Positions 17,784-27,200 of a DNA stretch of 64,000 bases are shown one piece after another. The stretch is from Bdellovibrionales bacterium. Its GTDB lineage: Bacteria > Bdellovibrionota > Bdellovibrionia > Bdellovibrionales > UBA1609. Numbering within the stretch: the first letter of the stretch is position 1; every line of letters begins with the position of its first letter. The stretch spans positions 868,001-932,000 of the forward strand of contig JADJVA010000025.1 of assembly GCA_016716765.1 (NCBI GenBank), in the 5' to 3' direction. Position numbers and translations under genes: made by a program. The notes below the pieces were generated by a model. That model did not search any database and was not told where the DNA came from. It saw only the letters and a list, made by a program, of their open reading frames with translations.

Positions 17784-18787
17784 ATACGATATTTCGCTTC
17801 TCATTTCTTTTGGCCCTCTGGGGCTCAGCGCTAAGTGGCTGTTCTCCTCCAGCGAATGAGTTTCTCATCCCTCGACCTGATCCAACGGTGGAAGTCAAAA
17901 ATAGGATTGGAGACATCAAACTTATTTTTAAGCCTCAGGTGGATATCTTATTTGTGGTCGATAGCTCTGGAAGCATGATGACGCACCAAAGGAATTTGTC
18001 TTCAAACATTGATCTTTTCACCAATGGGCTCTCAAGGACTCAAATTCTCGACTACCACATTGGAGTGACTACGACCGATTTCGAATACGGTGATGTGGGA
18101 GTCTTGCGAGGGACTCCAAGTTTTGTGGAGCGCAGCACCACCGATGGATTGGTAAGACTAAAGAATAACCTCCTTGTAGGGACCAGCGGTTCTGGGACAG
18201 AAAGTGTCTTCTATCCGACTTATCAGGCTCTTTCTGAACCAAATCTCAGTGGAGTCAATCGACTATTTTATCGCAGTCAAGCCTATTTGGCCTTGGTTTT
18301 TGTGACCGATGCGGCCGATCATAGTAAAATGAGTGCCGACGCGCTCTACCAGTTTTTGATGAATTTAAAAAGCTGGGACAAGGATAAGCTTATTGCCTAT
18401 GGAGTGATCGTTCCTTCGGCCGATGATATCTGCCAGAGGGATGATCCGAGAATGAAGCCGTTGAGCATTGAAGAGTTCTTACACATGGTCAAGGGGCTTT
18501 CTTTTAGTCTTTGCGCCACAGATTTTGGTAACCGCTTAGGGGAAATCGGCGATGATTTGGTTAAAAAAGTGGGAATGTTTATTCCTTTGAAGCAACTTCC
18601 TGTGGTCTCGACGATCCGGATTCGCTATGGTAAACAGGAGATCCCCGAGGATTTAAAGCGGGGTTGGAGTTATGATCCTGAAAGAGTTGGAATCAATCTA
18701 GGAGCCGAAATTGAACTTGAGGAGCAATCCGCAGGAACGGATTTGGAAATCGGATTTATACCTGCCCTCTTGGAGACTCCAAAATAA
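17780..18787 (+). CDS. vWA-domain lipoprotein, CglB-like adhesin
   Basis: About 335 residues. The signal peptide ends in a lipobox ALSGC (Cys19). A von Willebrand factor A domain follows with an intact metal-ion-dependent adhesion site: DSSGSM at residues 61-66, a TTTD segment near 93 and FVTDAADH near 178. CglB, the integrin-like adhesin of Myxococcus gliding, is a vWA lipoprotein, and this gene sits in a Glt-like operon, so the same role is likely. TTG 17780 overlaps the upstream TGA and has GGAGGAG four bases before it; a frame back to 17753 lacks this. Confidence 0.8.
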   Translation: MNTIFRFSFLLALWGSALSGCSPPANEFLIPRPDPTVEVKNRIGDIKLIFKPQVDILFVVDSSGSMMTHQRNLSSNIDLFTNGLSRTQILDYHIGVTTTDFEYGDVGVLRGTPSFVERSTTDGLVRLKNNLLVGTSGSGTESVFYPTYQALSEPNLSGVNRLFYRSQAYLALVFVTDAADHSKMSADALYQFLMNLKSWDKDKLIAYGVIVPSADDICQRDDPRMKPLSIEEFLHMVKGLSFSLCATDFGNRLGEIGDDLVKKVGMFIPLKQLPVVSTIRIRYGKQEIPEDLKRGWSYDPERVGINLGAEIELEEQSAGTDLEIGFIPALLETPK

Positions 18788-18829
18788 CTCAGGCCTGATT
18801 GCCGCATCAGACTTAAGATCGAGGGTAAA

Positions 18830-19471
18830 ATGAGACACGGATTAAATGGGATGATCGCTGTTGTATTTGCTGGTGCCATTATGTGGCTCGGGTGGTGGAA
18901 GTATCAGGATTTTTTGACTCAAGGCTCGCGTCCCCCTCCAGGAACGCAGAAATTAAATGAAATGGAAGTGGAGGGGGTCCCTGATTTTAGTATTGAAGAT
19001 CTTGACGGAAATCGTGTGGAGCTTTCTGATTTCAAGAATAAAATTGTTATCCTGAGCTTTTGGGCTTCCTGGTGTGAGCCCTGCGTTCAGGAATTTCCGT
19101 CTTTAGTTCACTTGATCAAGGAAATGAAAGGTGATGTTGTGTTGCTGGCGATCAGTGCTGACCATACCCTCGAAGCCCTTCAGGCATTCATTAAGGCTTT
19201 TGATGCGAAGGATCCGAATATTAAAATTATGTGGGACAAGTCACAGAGGGTGGCAGGCCTTTACGGCACCGAGGTTCTTCCAGAGTCATATATATTGGGA
19301 TATCAAAATAAAGTGATCCGTAAAATAGCAGGCGTGGACAAATGGGATGGCCCACAGGCCATTTCTTTTTTTAAGGAATTGGTTGAGCTCAGAAATCCAA
19401 AAATAAAAGAAGACACGGATGCGGAGGAAGAAGAAGAGCCTGTAGAGGCTGGAGGAGCGGGGGGGAAGTGA
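18830..19471 (+). CDS. TlpA/ResA-like thiol-disulfide oxidoreductase
   Basis: A 213-residue protein with an N-terminal membrane anchor (MIAVVFAGAIMWLGWW) and a thioredoxin fold. It has the redox motif WCEPC (Cys82, Cys85) after VILSFWAS, and the cis-proline region TEVLPESYIL near residue 150. The tail is acidic. It faces the periplasm. It follows the vWA lipoprotein by 42 bases, so it could keep cysteines of exported gliding proteins in the right state. That link is inference from position. Confidence 0.86.
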   Translation: MRHGLNGMIAVVFAGAIMWLGWWKYQDFLTQGSRPPPGTQKLNEMEVEGVPDFSIEDLDGNRVELSDFKNKIVILSFWASWCEPCVQEFPSLVHLIKEMKGDVVLLAISADHTLEALQAFIKAFDAKDPNIKIMWDKSQRVAGLYGTEVLPESYILGYQNKVIRKIAGVDKWDGPQAISFFKELVELRNPKIKEDTDAEEEEEPVEAGGAGGK

Positions 19472-19481
19472 TAAAAGATCT

Positions 19482-20000
19482 CTACCAATTTTTCTTTAGC
19501 TCATAATAGGGCCACCGACCGATGAGAGATCCCGTTACCTGATAGCCACACTTACGAAATAGATTTTGTGCTTTTATGTTTTTAATGTGAGTTTGGGCCT
19601 TTGCGTACTTGCTTCCCAATCCTATCATCCATTCTTCGGCTGAAGCTAACAAGCGTGAGGCAATTCCAAAACGTCGATGTTCTGGTGTGAGATAGTGACT
19701 AAAAAAACTCCCGTAAGCCAAGTTGTCGGCATCTGTTTTGATAGAAAAGACAGAATGTCCTATGAGTTCTTCGTGTTCGTCAGAGGCGACTAGAATCCGG
19801 TGATGCCGATCAGAAGAGTCTGAGCCTAGGATGAGGCCTTTTGTTTTTTCATAGGTAAAATCAGGAAACACCTCGCGAGCGAGCTTTGGATCGCTATTGA
19901 ACTCGGGAATTGTTTCGAGAACGGCCTCCATGGCTCGACCAATCACGAGATCAATCTCATTGAAATTAGATCTGTCTGCCTCACGAATATGAATTCTCAT
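19482..20000 (-). CDS. GNAT-family N-acetyltransferase
   Basis: A 172-residue protein with the GNAT fold. The acetyl-CoA-binding motif A appears as SHYLTPEHRRFGIASRLLASAEEWM, and motif B as AKAQTHIKNIKAQNLFRKCGYQVTGS. Substrate unknown. Its ATG overlaps the stop of the TIGR03545-like gene (ATGA), so it is the last gene of that minus-strand operon. It converges on the gliding operon with only ten bases between the stops. Confidence 0.85.
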   Translation of the reverse strand: MRIHIREADRSNFNEIDLVIGRAMEAVLETIPEFNSDPKLAREVFPDFTYEKTKGLILGSDSSDRHHRILVASDEHEELIGHSVFSIKTDADNLAYGSFFSHYLTPEHRRFGIASRLLASAEEWMIGLGSKYAKAQTHIKNIKAQNLFRKCGYQVTGSLIGRWPYYELKKNW

Positions 20001-21994
20001 TTAAATTTTATCTTCTTCTTCAAGTCCTCAATGACCTTTTTGCCTGCTTCTTCTACTTTCTTCTTTTGTCCGTCCTCAGAGGATTTTTTGCTCCCGGTGA
20101 GGCGGTCTTCGGCATCCTTTTTGGCCTTATTGACTTCGCTGTTGACCTTGTCGAGTTCCTTGTTGACCTGTGCTTTGACCTTGTCTACTTCGGCGGTAAA
20201 TTTGGCTCGCTCTCCCGCGATTTTTTCGTCTATAAGCGCCTTTATCTTGGCTCTGGCCTGCTCAATCTTTTCGTCCAATTGTTTCTTAAAGCCCTTTGCT
20301 ATTTCATCACCCAAATTTGATCGCAGTCCTAAATTAAGATTTTTCCAATTTCCAGTGGCACTTGCGTCGAGTGTTATGACGGGTATTCCAGAGGTTACAT
20401 TTGTCAGAATCTCATGGACCATTTTTGATCTGGCTTCGATATCATATTTTAGATCAGCAAAGTTATTTTTAACTGTGATTTTGAGTTCTTCATTTTCGAG
20501 CACGGCATTGAGATCAGAACTTCCCTTGGCTTGGGTTAGTATGAGCTTAACTTCCGCGCTGTCTGAAAATTTTTGAGGCTGGACTGGAAAAGAAGCAATG
20601 CTTGCTTGCATTGTTTCTTTTGGGTTGTCCGTCGTATGATCCAAAGTAATTTTTGTTACGAGGCCCATGAGCATTTGCTTTGGAAAATCGCCTTCAAAGT
20701 TAATTATGGTTGGTTTCCCAATCTGGGCGGGATTCGAGGTCAAATCAAGAAGTTCACCCTTAACACGTCCGCTGTATTCGCTGCTTTGACTGGGCTCAGA
20801 GCTAATGCTGGCTTTTTTGAGCCAAAAAAGAGGGTATCCGCGAGTGACGGGAAAACGGTAGTTTTTGCCATCGCTTCGGGGTCGAGGGACAATTTGTTCG
20901 TCAGCTGAAGCCTTCTTTTGCTCATCAGTTTTTTGGGGAGGAAGATATTCGCGGGCCACCGTCATATATTTTTGGATAGTTACGAGCTTATCTGCAAACA
21001 TCTTTCCAAACAATTTTTTTGAGAAATCACCCACGTCGATTTGAGGGATCTTGAAATGCTTTTCTAAGTCTTGGACGTCTTGCTTAATGACCTGATCGAG
21101 GTCTTTAAATGCGGTGTCGATGGCTTTTAAATCGCTGTTAACCCCGTCGCTTGTTTCTTTGACCGATTTTATTTTTTGATCAGCCTCTTTTACAAGAGAT
21201 TGGATTTCTCCGATGGAGGCGGCAAATTTAACGGGATCTTTGGTGTCAATTTTTATGGCCTTAACTCTCGTTTCAAAATCCTTGAGCTCGTCACTTCTTG
21301 GGAGAGCTTTAATGCGTGCATCCCACAAGGCTTGCTTCTCTTTGAGACTGGCCTCCAGTTCCTTAATCTTAAGGTTCGACTTAAGATTAGATTCAAGATT
21401 TTTAATTTGAGCAGTGGGATCGGCTCCCTCAATGATATTGGCCAAATCACTCAGAAGATTACCCTCAAATTCCTTCTTGGTTTGGTCGAGAATTCCACTT
21501 TCAAGCTTTGCCAGGGCTGGTGATTTCCCGTCATTGACACTGGATTCCACAGGAAGTATCTTACCGGGCCTCAGCCGGGGAGGAAAGGCTTGGATATCAA
21601 CAATAGAGGCCTCTTCGACCACGAATTTTGCCCGAAGAAGGGCATCCCACAAGAAACCAAAGCGAATTTCACCGATTGAAAAAAGATTTCGAGAAGGATC
21701 CTCCTTGTCTGTGACCTGCAATTCAGAAAGACGAAAGCTTCCACCTAAAAAACTGGTTTTTACTCGGCCAACATTCACCTCAGCCCCATGAATGTGGGTT
21801 CCCGTAAATTCGATCAAGAAGCGAAGGTGGCTATCGAACAGAAAAGAAAAATACAATCCAGCACACACACATATAACTGTGACGGGAACGACGGCCTCCC
21901 ATCTCAAAGGCCCCTTCACTTTTTTTACTTTTTCTTTTTCTGGTGTTTTCGGTGAGCTCAATTTGGTTGTCCTTGTTTTAAGTCGTTTGTTCAC
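19997..21994 (-). CDS. TIGR03545-type protein, AsmA-like, membrane anchored
   Basis: A 665-residue protein with one N-terminal membrane helix (AVVPVTVICVCAGLYFSFLF) and a segment like the start of AsmA-type proteins (VNVGRVKTSFLGGSFRLSELQVTD). Long lysine/glutamate-rich helices follow, then a C-terminal coiled coil of about 100 residues. I recognise this as the TIGR03545 family, whose members are found beside TIGR03546 proteins, as here. The function is not known; an envelope or lipid-related role is a guess. It is transcribed after the TIGR03546 gene. Confidence 0.75.
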   Translation of the reverse strand: MNKRLKTRTTKLSSPKTPEKEKVKKVKGPLRWEAVVPVTVICVCAGLYFSFLFDSHLRFLIEFTGTHIHGAEVNVGRVKTSFLGGSFRLSELQVTDKEDPSRNLFSIGEIRFGFLWDALLRAKFVVEEASIVDIQAFPPRLRPGKILPVESSVNDGKSPALAKLESGILDQTKKEFEGNLLSDLANIIEGADPTAQIKNLESNLKSNLKIKELEASLKEKQALWDARIKALPRSDELKDFETRVKAIKIDTKDPVKFAASIGEIQSLVKEADQKIKSVKETSDGVNSDLKAIDTAFKDLDQVIKQDVQDLEKHFKIPQIDVGDFSKKLFGKMFADKLVTIQKYMTVAREYLPPQKTDEQKKASADEQIVPRPRSDGKNYRFPVTRGYPLFWLKKASISSEPSQSSEYSGRVKGELLDLTSNPAQIGKPTIINFEGDFPKQMLMGLVTKITLDHTTDNPKETMQASIASFPVQPQKFSDSAEVKLILTQAKGSSDLNAVLENEELKITVKNNFADLKYDIEARSKMVHEILTNVTSGIPVITLDASATGNWKNLNLGLRSNLGDEIAKGFKKQLDEKIEQARAKIKALIDEKIAGERAKFTAEVDKVKAQVNKELDKVNSEVNKAKKDAEDRLTGSKKSSEDGQKKKVEEAGKKVIEDLKKKIKFK

Positions 21995-22019
21995 TTGTCA
22001 ATGAAAGGAGGGATGAGAC

Positions 22020-22547
22020 TCAGGCTCCGTAAAGCTGATCGTATTTAAAATACCATTTGTAAAGGGAGGTGGCCTGAATGCCCTTCCAAATCTTTGTGTT
22101 TTTAAATCGCTCTAAAATGTCTTTCTGATATTTCAAAACTAACAAACGAGCGATCACAAAAACAAAGGGGCTGGCGACGATCGTAAAAACGCCGGAGCCC
22201 ATGACGATGGAATTGTTGAATCGAGTAAAGGGAATAATGGGAAGATTGTAAAGTAAAACGAAGGTTTCCTGGAGGCTTGGCATCTCGAGAACCTTTCTTC
22301 CAACCACATCAAAAATAGGATCAAGCAGGTAGCCCGCAAAAGAAAAAAATCCGGCAGAAACCATTGCAGCCCCAGCCTGAATTCTGAACAGAAAAATGCA
22401 AGCAAAGACCAAAAGAGTTTGCAGGGACAGCGCGGGAGTCATTCCCAAAATGAATCCAGCAGCGAGACCGGCAGCAATTTGATTGGTTCCGTTTTCAGAA
22501 TTCAAAAGTTTGATGAATTGAAAGACCTGTTTGAGGATTAATCCCAT
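22020..22547 (-). CDS. TIGR03546-type (DUF2062-like) membrane protein
   Basis: About 175 residues with several membrane segments: QIAAGLAAGFILGMTPALSLQTLLVFACIFLF, GAAMVSAGFFSFAGYLLDPIFD and IVASPFVFVIARLLVLKY. The AAGFILGMTPALSLQT pattern is typical of DUF2062/TIGR03546 proteins. The frame is open back to 22673, but ATG 22547 (MGLILKQVFQFIK) matches the family start and has AGGA upstream. It is probably co-transcribed with the TIGR03545 gene, 25 bases downstream. Confidence 0.75.
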   Translation of the reverse strand: MGLILKQVFQFIKLLNSENGTNQIAAGLAAGFILGMTPALSLQTLLVFACIFLFRIQAGAAMVSAGFFSFAGYLLDPIFDVVGRKVLEMPSLQETFVLLYNLPIIPFTRFNNSIVMGSGVFTIVASPFVFVIARLLVLKYQKDILERFKNTKIWKGIQATSLYKWYFKYDQLYGA

Positions 22548-22740
22548 ATCTTTGTTCCTATTTATTTTTCCTAAAGTTATAGACCGCTTCTTCGGTCCAA
22601 ATTGGTCCAGTTCTGTCCGTGCATCATTTTTCCGGTATTCCTCTTCTGAGTCAAATGGATGCAATGCATCCAAAAAGGGGGATATGGAATCTCGGGCTTG
22701 ATGGGTGTAGGTTGTCGGCCTGAAAGAGGTAAATAACCTG

Positions 22741-23727
22741 ATGGATAGAAGGACGTGGTTAGTTACGGGAGCGGCTGGGTTTATTGGTTCTCACCTCGTG
22801 GGACGTCTTCTTGGCGAAAGCCAAAAAGTGGTCGGGGTTGACAATCTTTCTACGGGCAAGTGGGAGAACCTGCAGGAGGTGTTGGGTCGGTTAACTAACG
22901 GCCAACAGAAAAGTTTTTCATTTATCTGTGACGACATCGGGAATGTGAGGATGATGGAGAGGGCTCTGAGCGGCGTTCATGTTGTTCTCCATCAGGCGGC
23001 AGTGGCTTCAGTGCCTTTAAGTATCGAAAGTCCTCATTATGTACATGATACGAACGTCACGGGTTTTCTCAATATTTTGAATTCGGCGAAGAACGAGGGC
23101 GTTAAGCGCGTGGTTTATGCTTCAAGCAGTGCTGTTTACGGAGATAATCCGACCGCAATTAAGTCTGAGGGTGATTTGGGAGAGTTACTTTCGCCCTATG
23201 CCGTGACTAAATTCATTGACGAGTTGTATGCCGCGCAATTCCATCGTCACTATAAAATGGAAACGGTTGGACTGAGATATTTTAATGTTTATGGGCCGAG
23301 GCAGGACCCGCAAGGATCCTATGCAGCAGTCATTCCAAAATGGATTGAAGCTCTTCGCAAAGGTGATCCGATTTTGATTCATGGAGATGGAACGACAACG
23401 CGGGATTTTTGTCATGTGGATGACGTTGTGGCGGCAAATATTTTGGGGGCCACAGTCACTCGTCAAAGTGCCTTTGGTAAGAGCTATAATATCTGCAGTG
23501 GTGAGGAAACGAGCTTGAGTTCACTCGCGGAAGGACTCGTTAGCCATTGGAGTAAAAAGTTCCCTCAGGCCCCTCGACCTGAGATAACTTACAGTCGCTT
23601 TCGTGATGGAGATATTTACAAATCTTGCGGAAGCTACGAATTGGTTCAGAAGGAGTTGGGATTTGCTCCCAGGCTTCGTCTTTCTGACGGGCTTATCAAG
23701 TTGTTCGACAATCTCAGTGACCAATGA
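22741..23727 (+). CDS. NAD-dependent UDP-sugar 4-epimerase (WbpP/TviC-like)
   Basis: A 328-residue extended short-chain dehydrogenase. It has the NAD-binding GAAGFIGSH (residues 10-18), VDNLSTG, HQAAVASVPLSIE, the catalytic SSSAVYG and Y153-x3-K157 in SPYAVTKF. RYFNVYGPRQDPQGSYAAVIPKW and HGDGTTTRDFCHVDDVV are closest to UDP-GlcNAc 4-epimerases of the WbpP/TviC type. It should supply UDP-GalNAc or UDP-GalNAcA precursors for surface polysaccharide. It stands alone here, divergent from the TIGR03546 gene. Confidence 0.88.
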   Translation: MDRRTWLVTGAAGFIGSHLVGRLLGESQKVVGVDNLSTGKWENLQEVLGRLTNGQQKSFSFICDDIGNVRMMERALSGVHVVLHQAAVASVPLSIESPHYVHDTNVTGFLNILNSAKNEGVKRVVYASSSAVYGDNPTAIKSEGDLGELLSPYAVTKFIDELYAAQFHRHYKMETVGLRYFNVYGPRQDPQGSYAAVIPKWIEALRKGDPILIHGDGTTTRDFCHVDDVVAANILGATVTRQSAFGKSYNICSGEETSLSSLAEGLVSHWSKKFPQAPRPEITYSRFRDGDIYKSCGSYELVQKELGFAPRLRLSDGLIKLFDNLSDQ

Positions 23728-24223
23728 AAAGAAAGTCAGAAATGCTTTTTTTTTAGAAAACTGACAAGATGTAAAAACAACATGTGCCAGTGTCGATGAT
23801 GTATCGAGTCACGGCTCCTGTCTTATAGCCAGTAAAAGATCGCATTATTGCTGAGGGATCAAAGGCAAAAAATATTTTTATGCAACTGCTCAAAATGAAT
23901 GCGGATTCGATGCGGATTTCATTGGCTCCCTTTTCGTTTTTGTCGTGATGTGACTTTTTAATATTCAAACCTTATGGTTCTTTATCTATCTACAATCAAA
24001 GAGCTTTTCAAAAATGAAAAGGCTGCACTTCGAGAAAGGAAGAATCCACTCGGAGGTGTGTTAAGCGGACCTATGGCAAAGTGTTATCGGAGGGGATTTA
24101 GAAAAAATTTTAAGGATCAGATATTTTTTAAGATCTGAGCGATCGTGGCACCGCTCTTGCAAAATTAACTGGCCTTTCCTCAGAGTTTTTTACGAATTTT
24201 TAAAAGCATTGAAAAGAGTATCT
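23728..24223. other. Intergenic region upstream of the AAA+/M41 gene
   Basis: No gene is supported in these 496 bases. They contain a T8 run at about 23750 after the epimerase, a short inverted repeat TTTTCA-AAAA-TGAAAA near 24006-24021, and the sigma-54-type promoter at 24146-24161. The inverted repeat lies about 130 bases upstream of the promoter, a distance at which activators of sigma-54 promoters often bind. That role is only a guess. Confidence 0.55.
24146..24161 (+). promoter_or_regulatory. Sigma-54 (RpoN) promoter
   Basis: TGGCAC (24146-24151), five bases, then TTGC-A (24157-24161): an exact match to the -24/-12 core TGGCAC-N5-TTGCW with the required ten bases between GG and GC. Transcription would start near 24172, giving a leader of about 50 bases before ATG 24224. 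Expression would then need a sigma-54 enhancer-binding activator. Confidence 0.78.
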
Positions 24224-27200
24224 ATGACTTCCGTCCGCTTTGCCCCGAATTTTATGATTTCCATCCAAGTCATTTCGATTTTTGTCGGATATTTATTTTA
24301 TCCTTGTTCTGCTCGTGCCGAGATGCCAACGAGATACAGCGAAATTTTAGATACCTTGAGCGGAAGTGACCGGCAAGTTGCAGATTCACCAGATTTAATT
24401 GTCCTCTCAGAAGCAATAAATGATCTCAAGCAATTTCGTTACTCGGAGAGTTTTGTGGCTCTTTGTGATCGTTATCAGGTCGAATTGGACCGGCTTGCCA
24501 AAGGAGGGGATACTGGTAGCGGGCGTTTAGATTCTTTAAATATCTTAAATCGACTCTTAGATGGTATTGAGGATTTGGCGACTATTCACAATACCAGCAG
24601 AATTTTTGAGCTAAGTGAAGCCACCAAGGAGATTCTACAAGCGCAAACGGACGATATTTTGAAGGATATCCCAGGCCGCTTCGATACAATATTAAATTCT
24701 GTAAATGAACGTCGGATAAGATTGCCGTCCGCAGACGCAAAGCCTGATCCGGGCGAGGCTTCCTTACAGGGGCATACGCCTGAATCTTCAGGAGGAGATG
24801 GGGTGTTGACGCCCGAGGAGCCGGCCCACAAGCTTATTCTGGATCGATTGGATAGCTTGGAGAAGGCTCTGAAGGAACAAATAAAGGGGCAGCCTGAAGC
24901 CGTGCAGATGTTGGTGAATGCCGAAAGTGAACTTCTTATTTATGGTCGGCGCAAGAAACCTAAAATCATGGTTCTCATGGGACCTGATGGAACGGGGAAA
25001 GAGACAATTGCGAAAGTCTACACGGATGTTCTTCATGGTTATAAAGGCGCTCATGAAAAACATATGTTTCGCGTTCCCACCTTGAAAAGACATGCAGATC
25101 TTTGGCAAGTGATGGGGGCCGTCGTGGGACATGAGGGTGCCGGAAAATTTCCTCCTTTCTTGGCCTTTTTAGCGGAACACTCGGGCGGGCGCTATCAGGT
25201 CAAGAAGAGAATCTTTCTTGGTGGAAATACGGAAGTCTACTTAGAGGAAGATCCGAATTGGGATCCCAAGACGGTACCGGAGCGGGGGATTGTTTTTCTC
25301 GATGGTTTTCAAAATTGGTCCTCTGACATGAAGGACGCCTTTTTGGGACAAGCCATAGAGACAGGAATATTTCAGTTGAACAATCCAACCGCTGAACTTT
25401 CATCGATCTCTGTACCCATCACTTTCATTATATCCACAACTGTAAACGGGGATAGGGAGGGTCGCCCTCTCAGTTATGATCAAATGATGGAGAAGTGGAA
25501 GGCCTCAGGGAACAATCCCGGTCGTCTTCGAAAAGATTTGGAGGCCAGTCAAGGGTCAGGCATTGTGCACCAACAAGGCGAAGCTCGCGGAATTTCGCAA
25601 AGCCTACTAAATAGTTTTCCAGATGATTCAATTGTGCGGATGCGTCCTCTGGGGCCTGATACTCTTCAAGAAATTGTGAGACAAAGACTGCAGGATTTGA
25701 GTGAAGAGCTGAGCGCAAGTGGCGCATTTGGAAAATACTCTCTTCAGTGGTCCGAGAAACTCGTTAGATTTTTGCAGGAGTATCACTACGTAGCAGAGAA
25801 CAATGCCTCCCAGATTAACAGTCGGCTCGCCGATTTGGTTAAGCGAACTTTGACGGAGGCTTTTCGAAGTGGGAGGATTGAAGCTTCTGATCATCCAAGA
25901 GCAATTCACCTCGACGTCGAGGAAAATTCAGATCGAACATTTGATTTGCTGTTTAAAATGACAGCAAATGAAAATGAAAATCAAAATGAAAGTCCGCCAG
26001 ACAGAGATCAAAATAAACCCGCTCAGGAATTTCGCCTGAGAATCACAGTGACTGAAATTGATAAGCCAAAAGAACCGATTTCGGACGACAGAATTCGAGA
26101 GCTTCTAAAAATCCCAGCTCGCCTGAACGAAAGAGTCTTTGGAATTGAAAGGGTTGTCGATAGATTGGGGACGGCATTATTGAACGCAGAAGAAAGTCGA
26201 ACGGGCGGACTCACCCCAGACACCGCGACTTCACCTGCCACTATTTTCATGTTTGTGGGTCCCCCAGGTAACGGAAAGACTCAGACGGGAAAGGAAATTG
26301 CTAATATCTTGGGGGTTGAGCCAAAAACTATCGATTGCTCTCAGATACAGTCAGTGAGTGACGTCAAAGCAAGAATCTTGGGTATGCGTGATTCGTTGGG
26401 CGCTTCTACTCCTTCCGAATTCATGAAGGCTTATGATCGAAGCAACGGCAGGCTGGTTGTCATTCTAGATGAGATAATCAACGCTCAAAATGCACTCACT
26501 GTTTTGCCCTCTCTCTATGATATTCTGGCTGAGCCGGTTGTGAGAACCTTCTCGGACGGAGAACCACGAGTGATGACTCACGTGACTTTTGTTATGACGG
26601 GAAACATTGGAGAAAGTTTTTATCGGGCCGTCCCAACGAAGATTCCTGATATCAACCGTCAGGGGGCTTTCCAAGAAATCCATGGAATGATGATGAAAGA
26701 CCCCGAAAAACGTCGAAGATTGCTTGAGAGATTCCTGACTCCCGCTTTTCTCAGGCGCGTGGGGTTTCAAAATATTTTCTTTTACGGTCCGCTCGATTTC
26801 AAAGCCATCCGAGGTCTTTTCCAGTTGAAGATAATGGAGGAAATTGAAAGGCTCAAGCCGAAGCCAGATCGAAGGGGTTGGCATGTTCATTTCAGAACTA
26901 AGGAATCATTCCTTCGAATCCTAGAGGCCTTTGAGGACAATGGGTACAGAATAGAGGAGCAAGGGAGTTCAATTGATCTTTTTGTCAAACAGGACTTCGG
27001 GGCTCGATTGCGTGAGCTCCTTCATCATAACTTGGTCTCCACTGGCTCGAAGGTCGTGCTTGATTTTGATCCGTTGACCGGAACGACGAGAGATACTTTT
27101 AACGGGGATGTCAGAATTCTGCATTTACGGGTAGATGTTTTTGGAGAGCCAAAGACGGGGGATTCTGTTCCTGGAGTTGATATGGGCGCGGGTGCTCCGC

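Noticed and set aside
23753..23968. 71-codon minus-strand frame in the gap before the AAA+/M41 gene
   Set aside because: No family features, no ribosome site and unusual composition; treated as non-coding.
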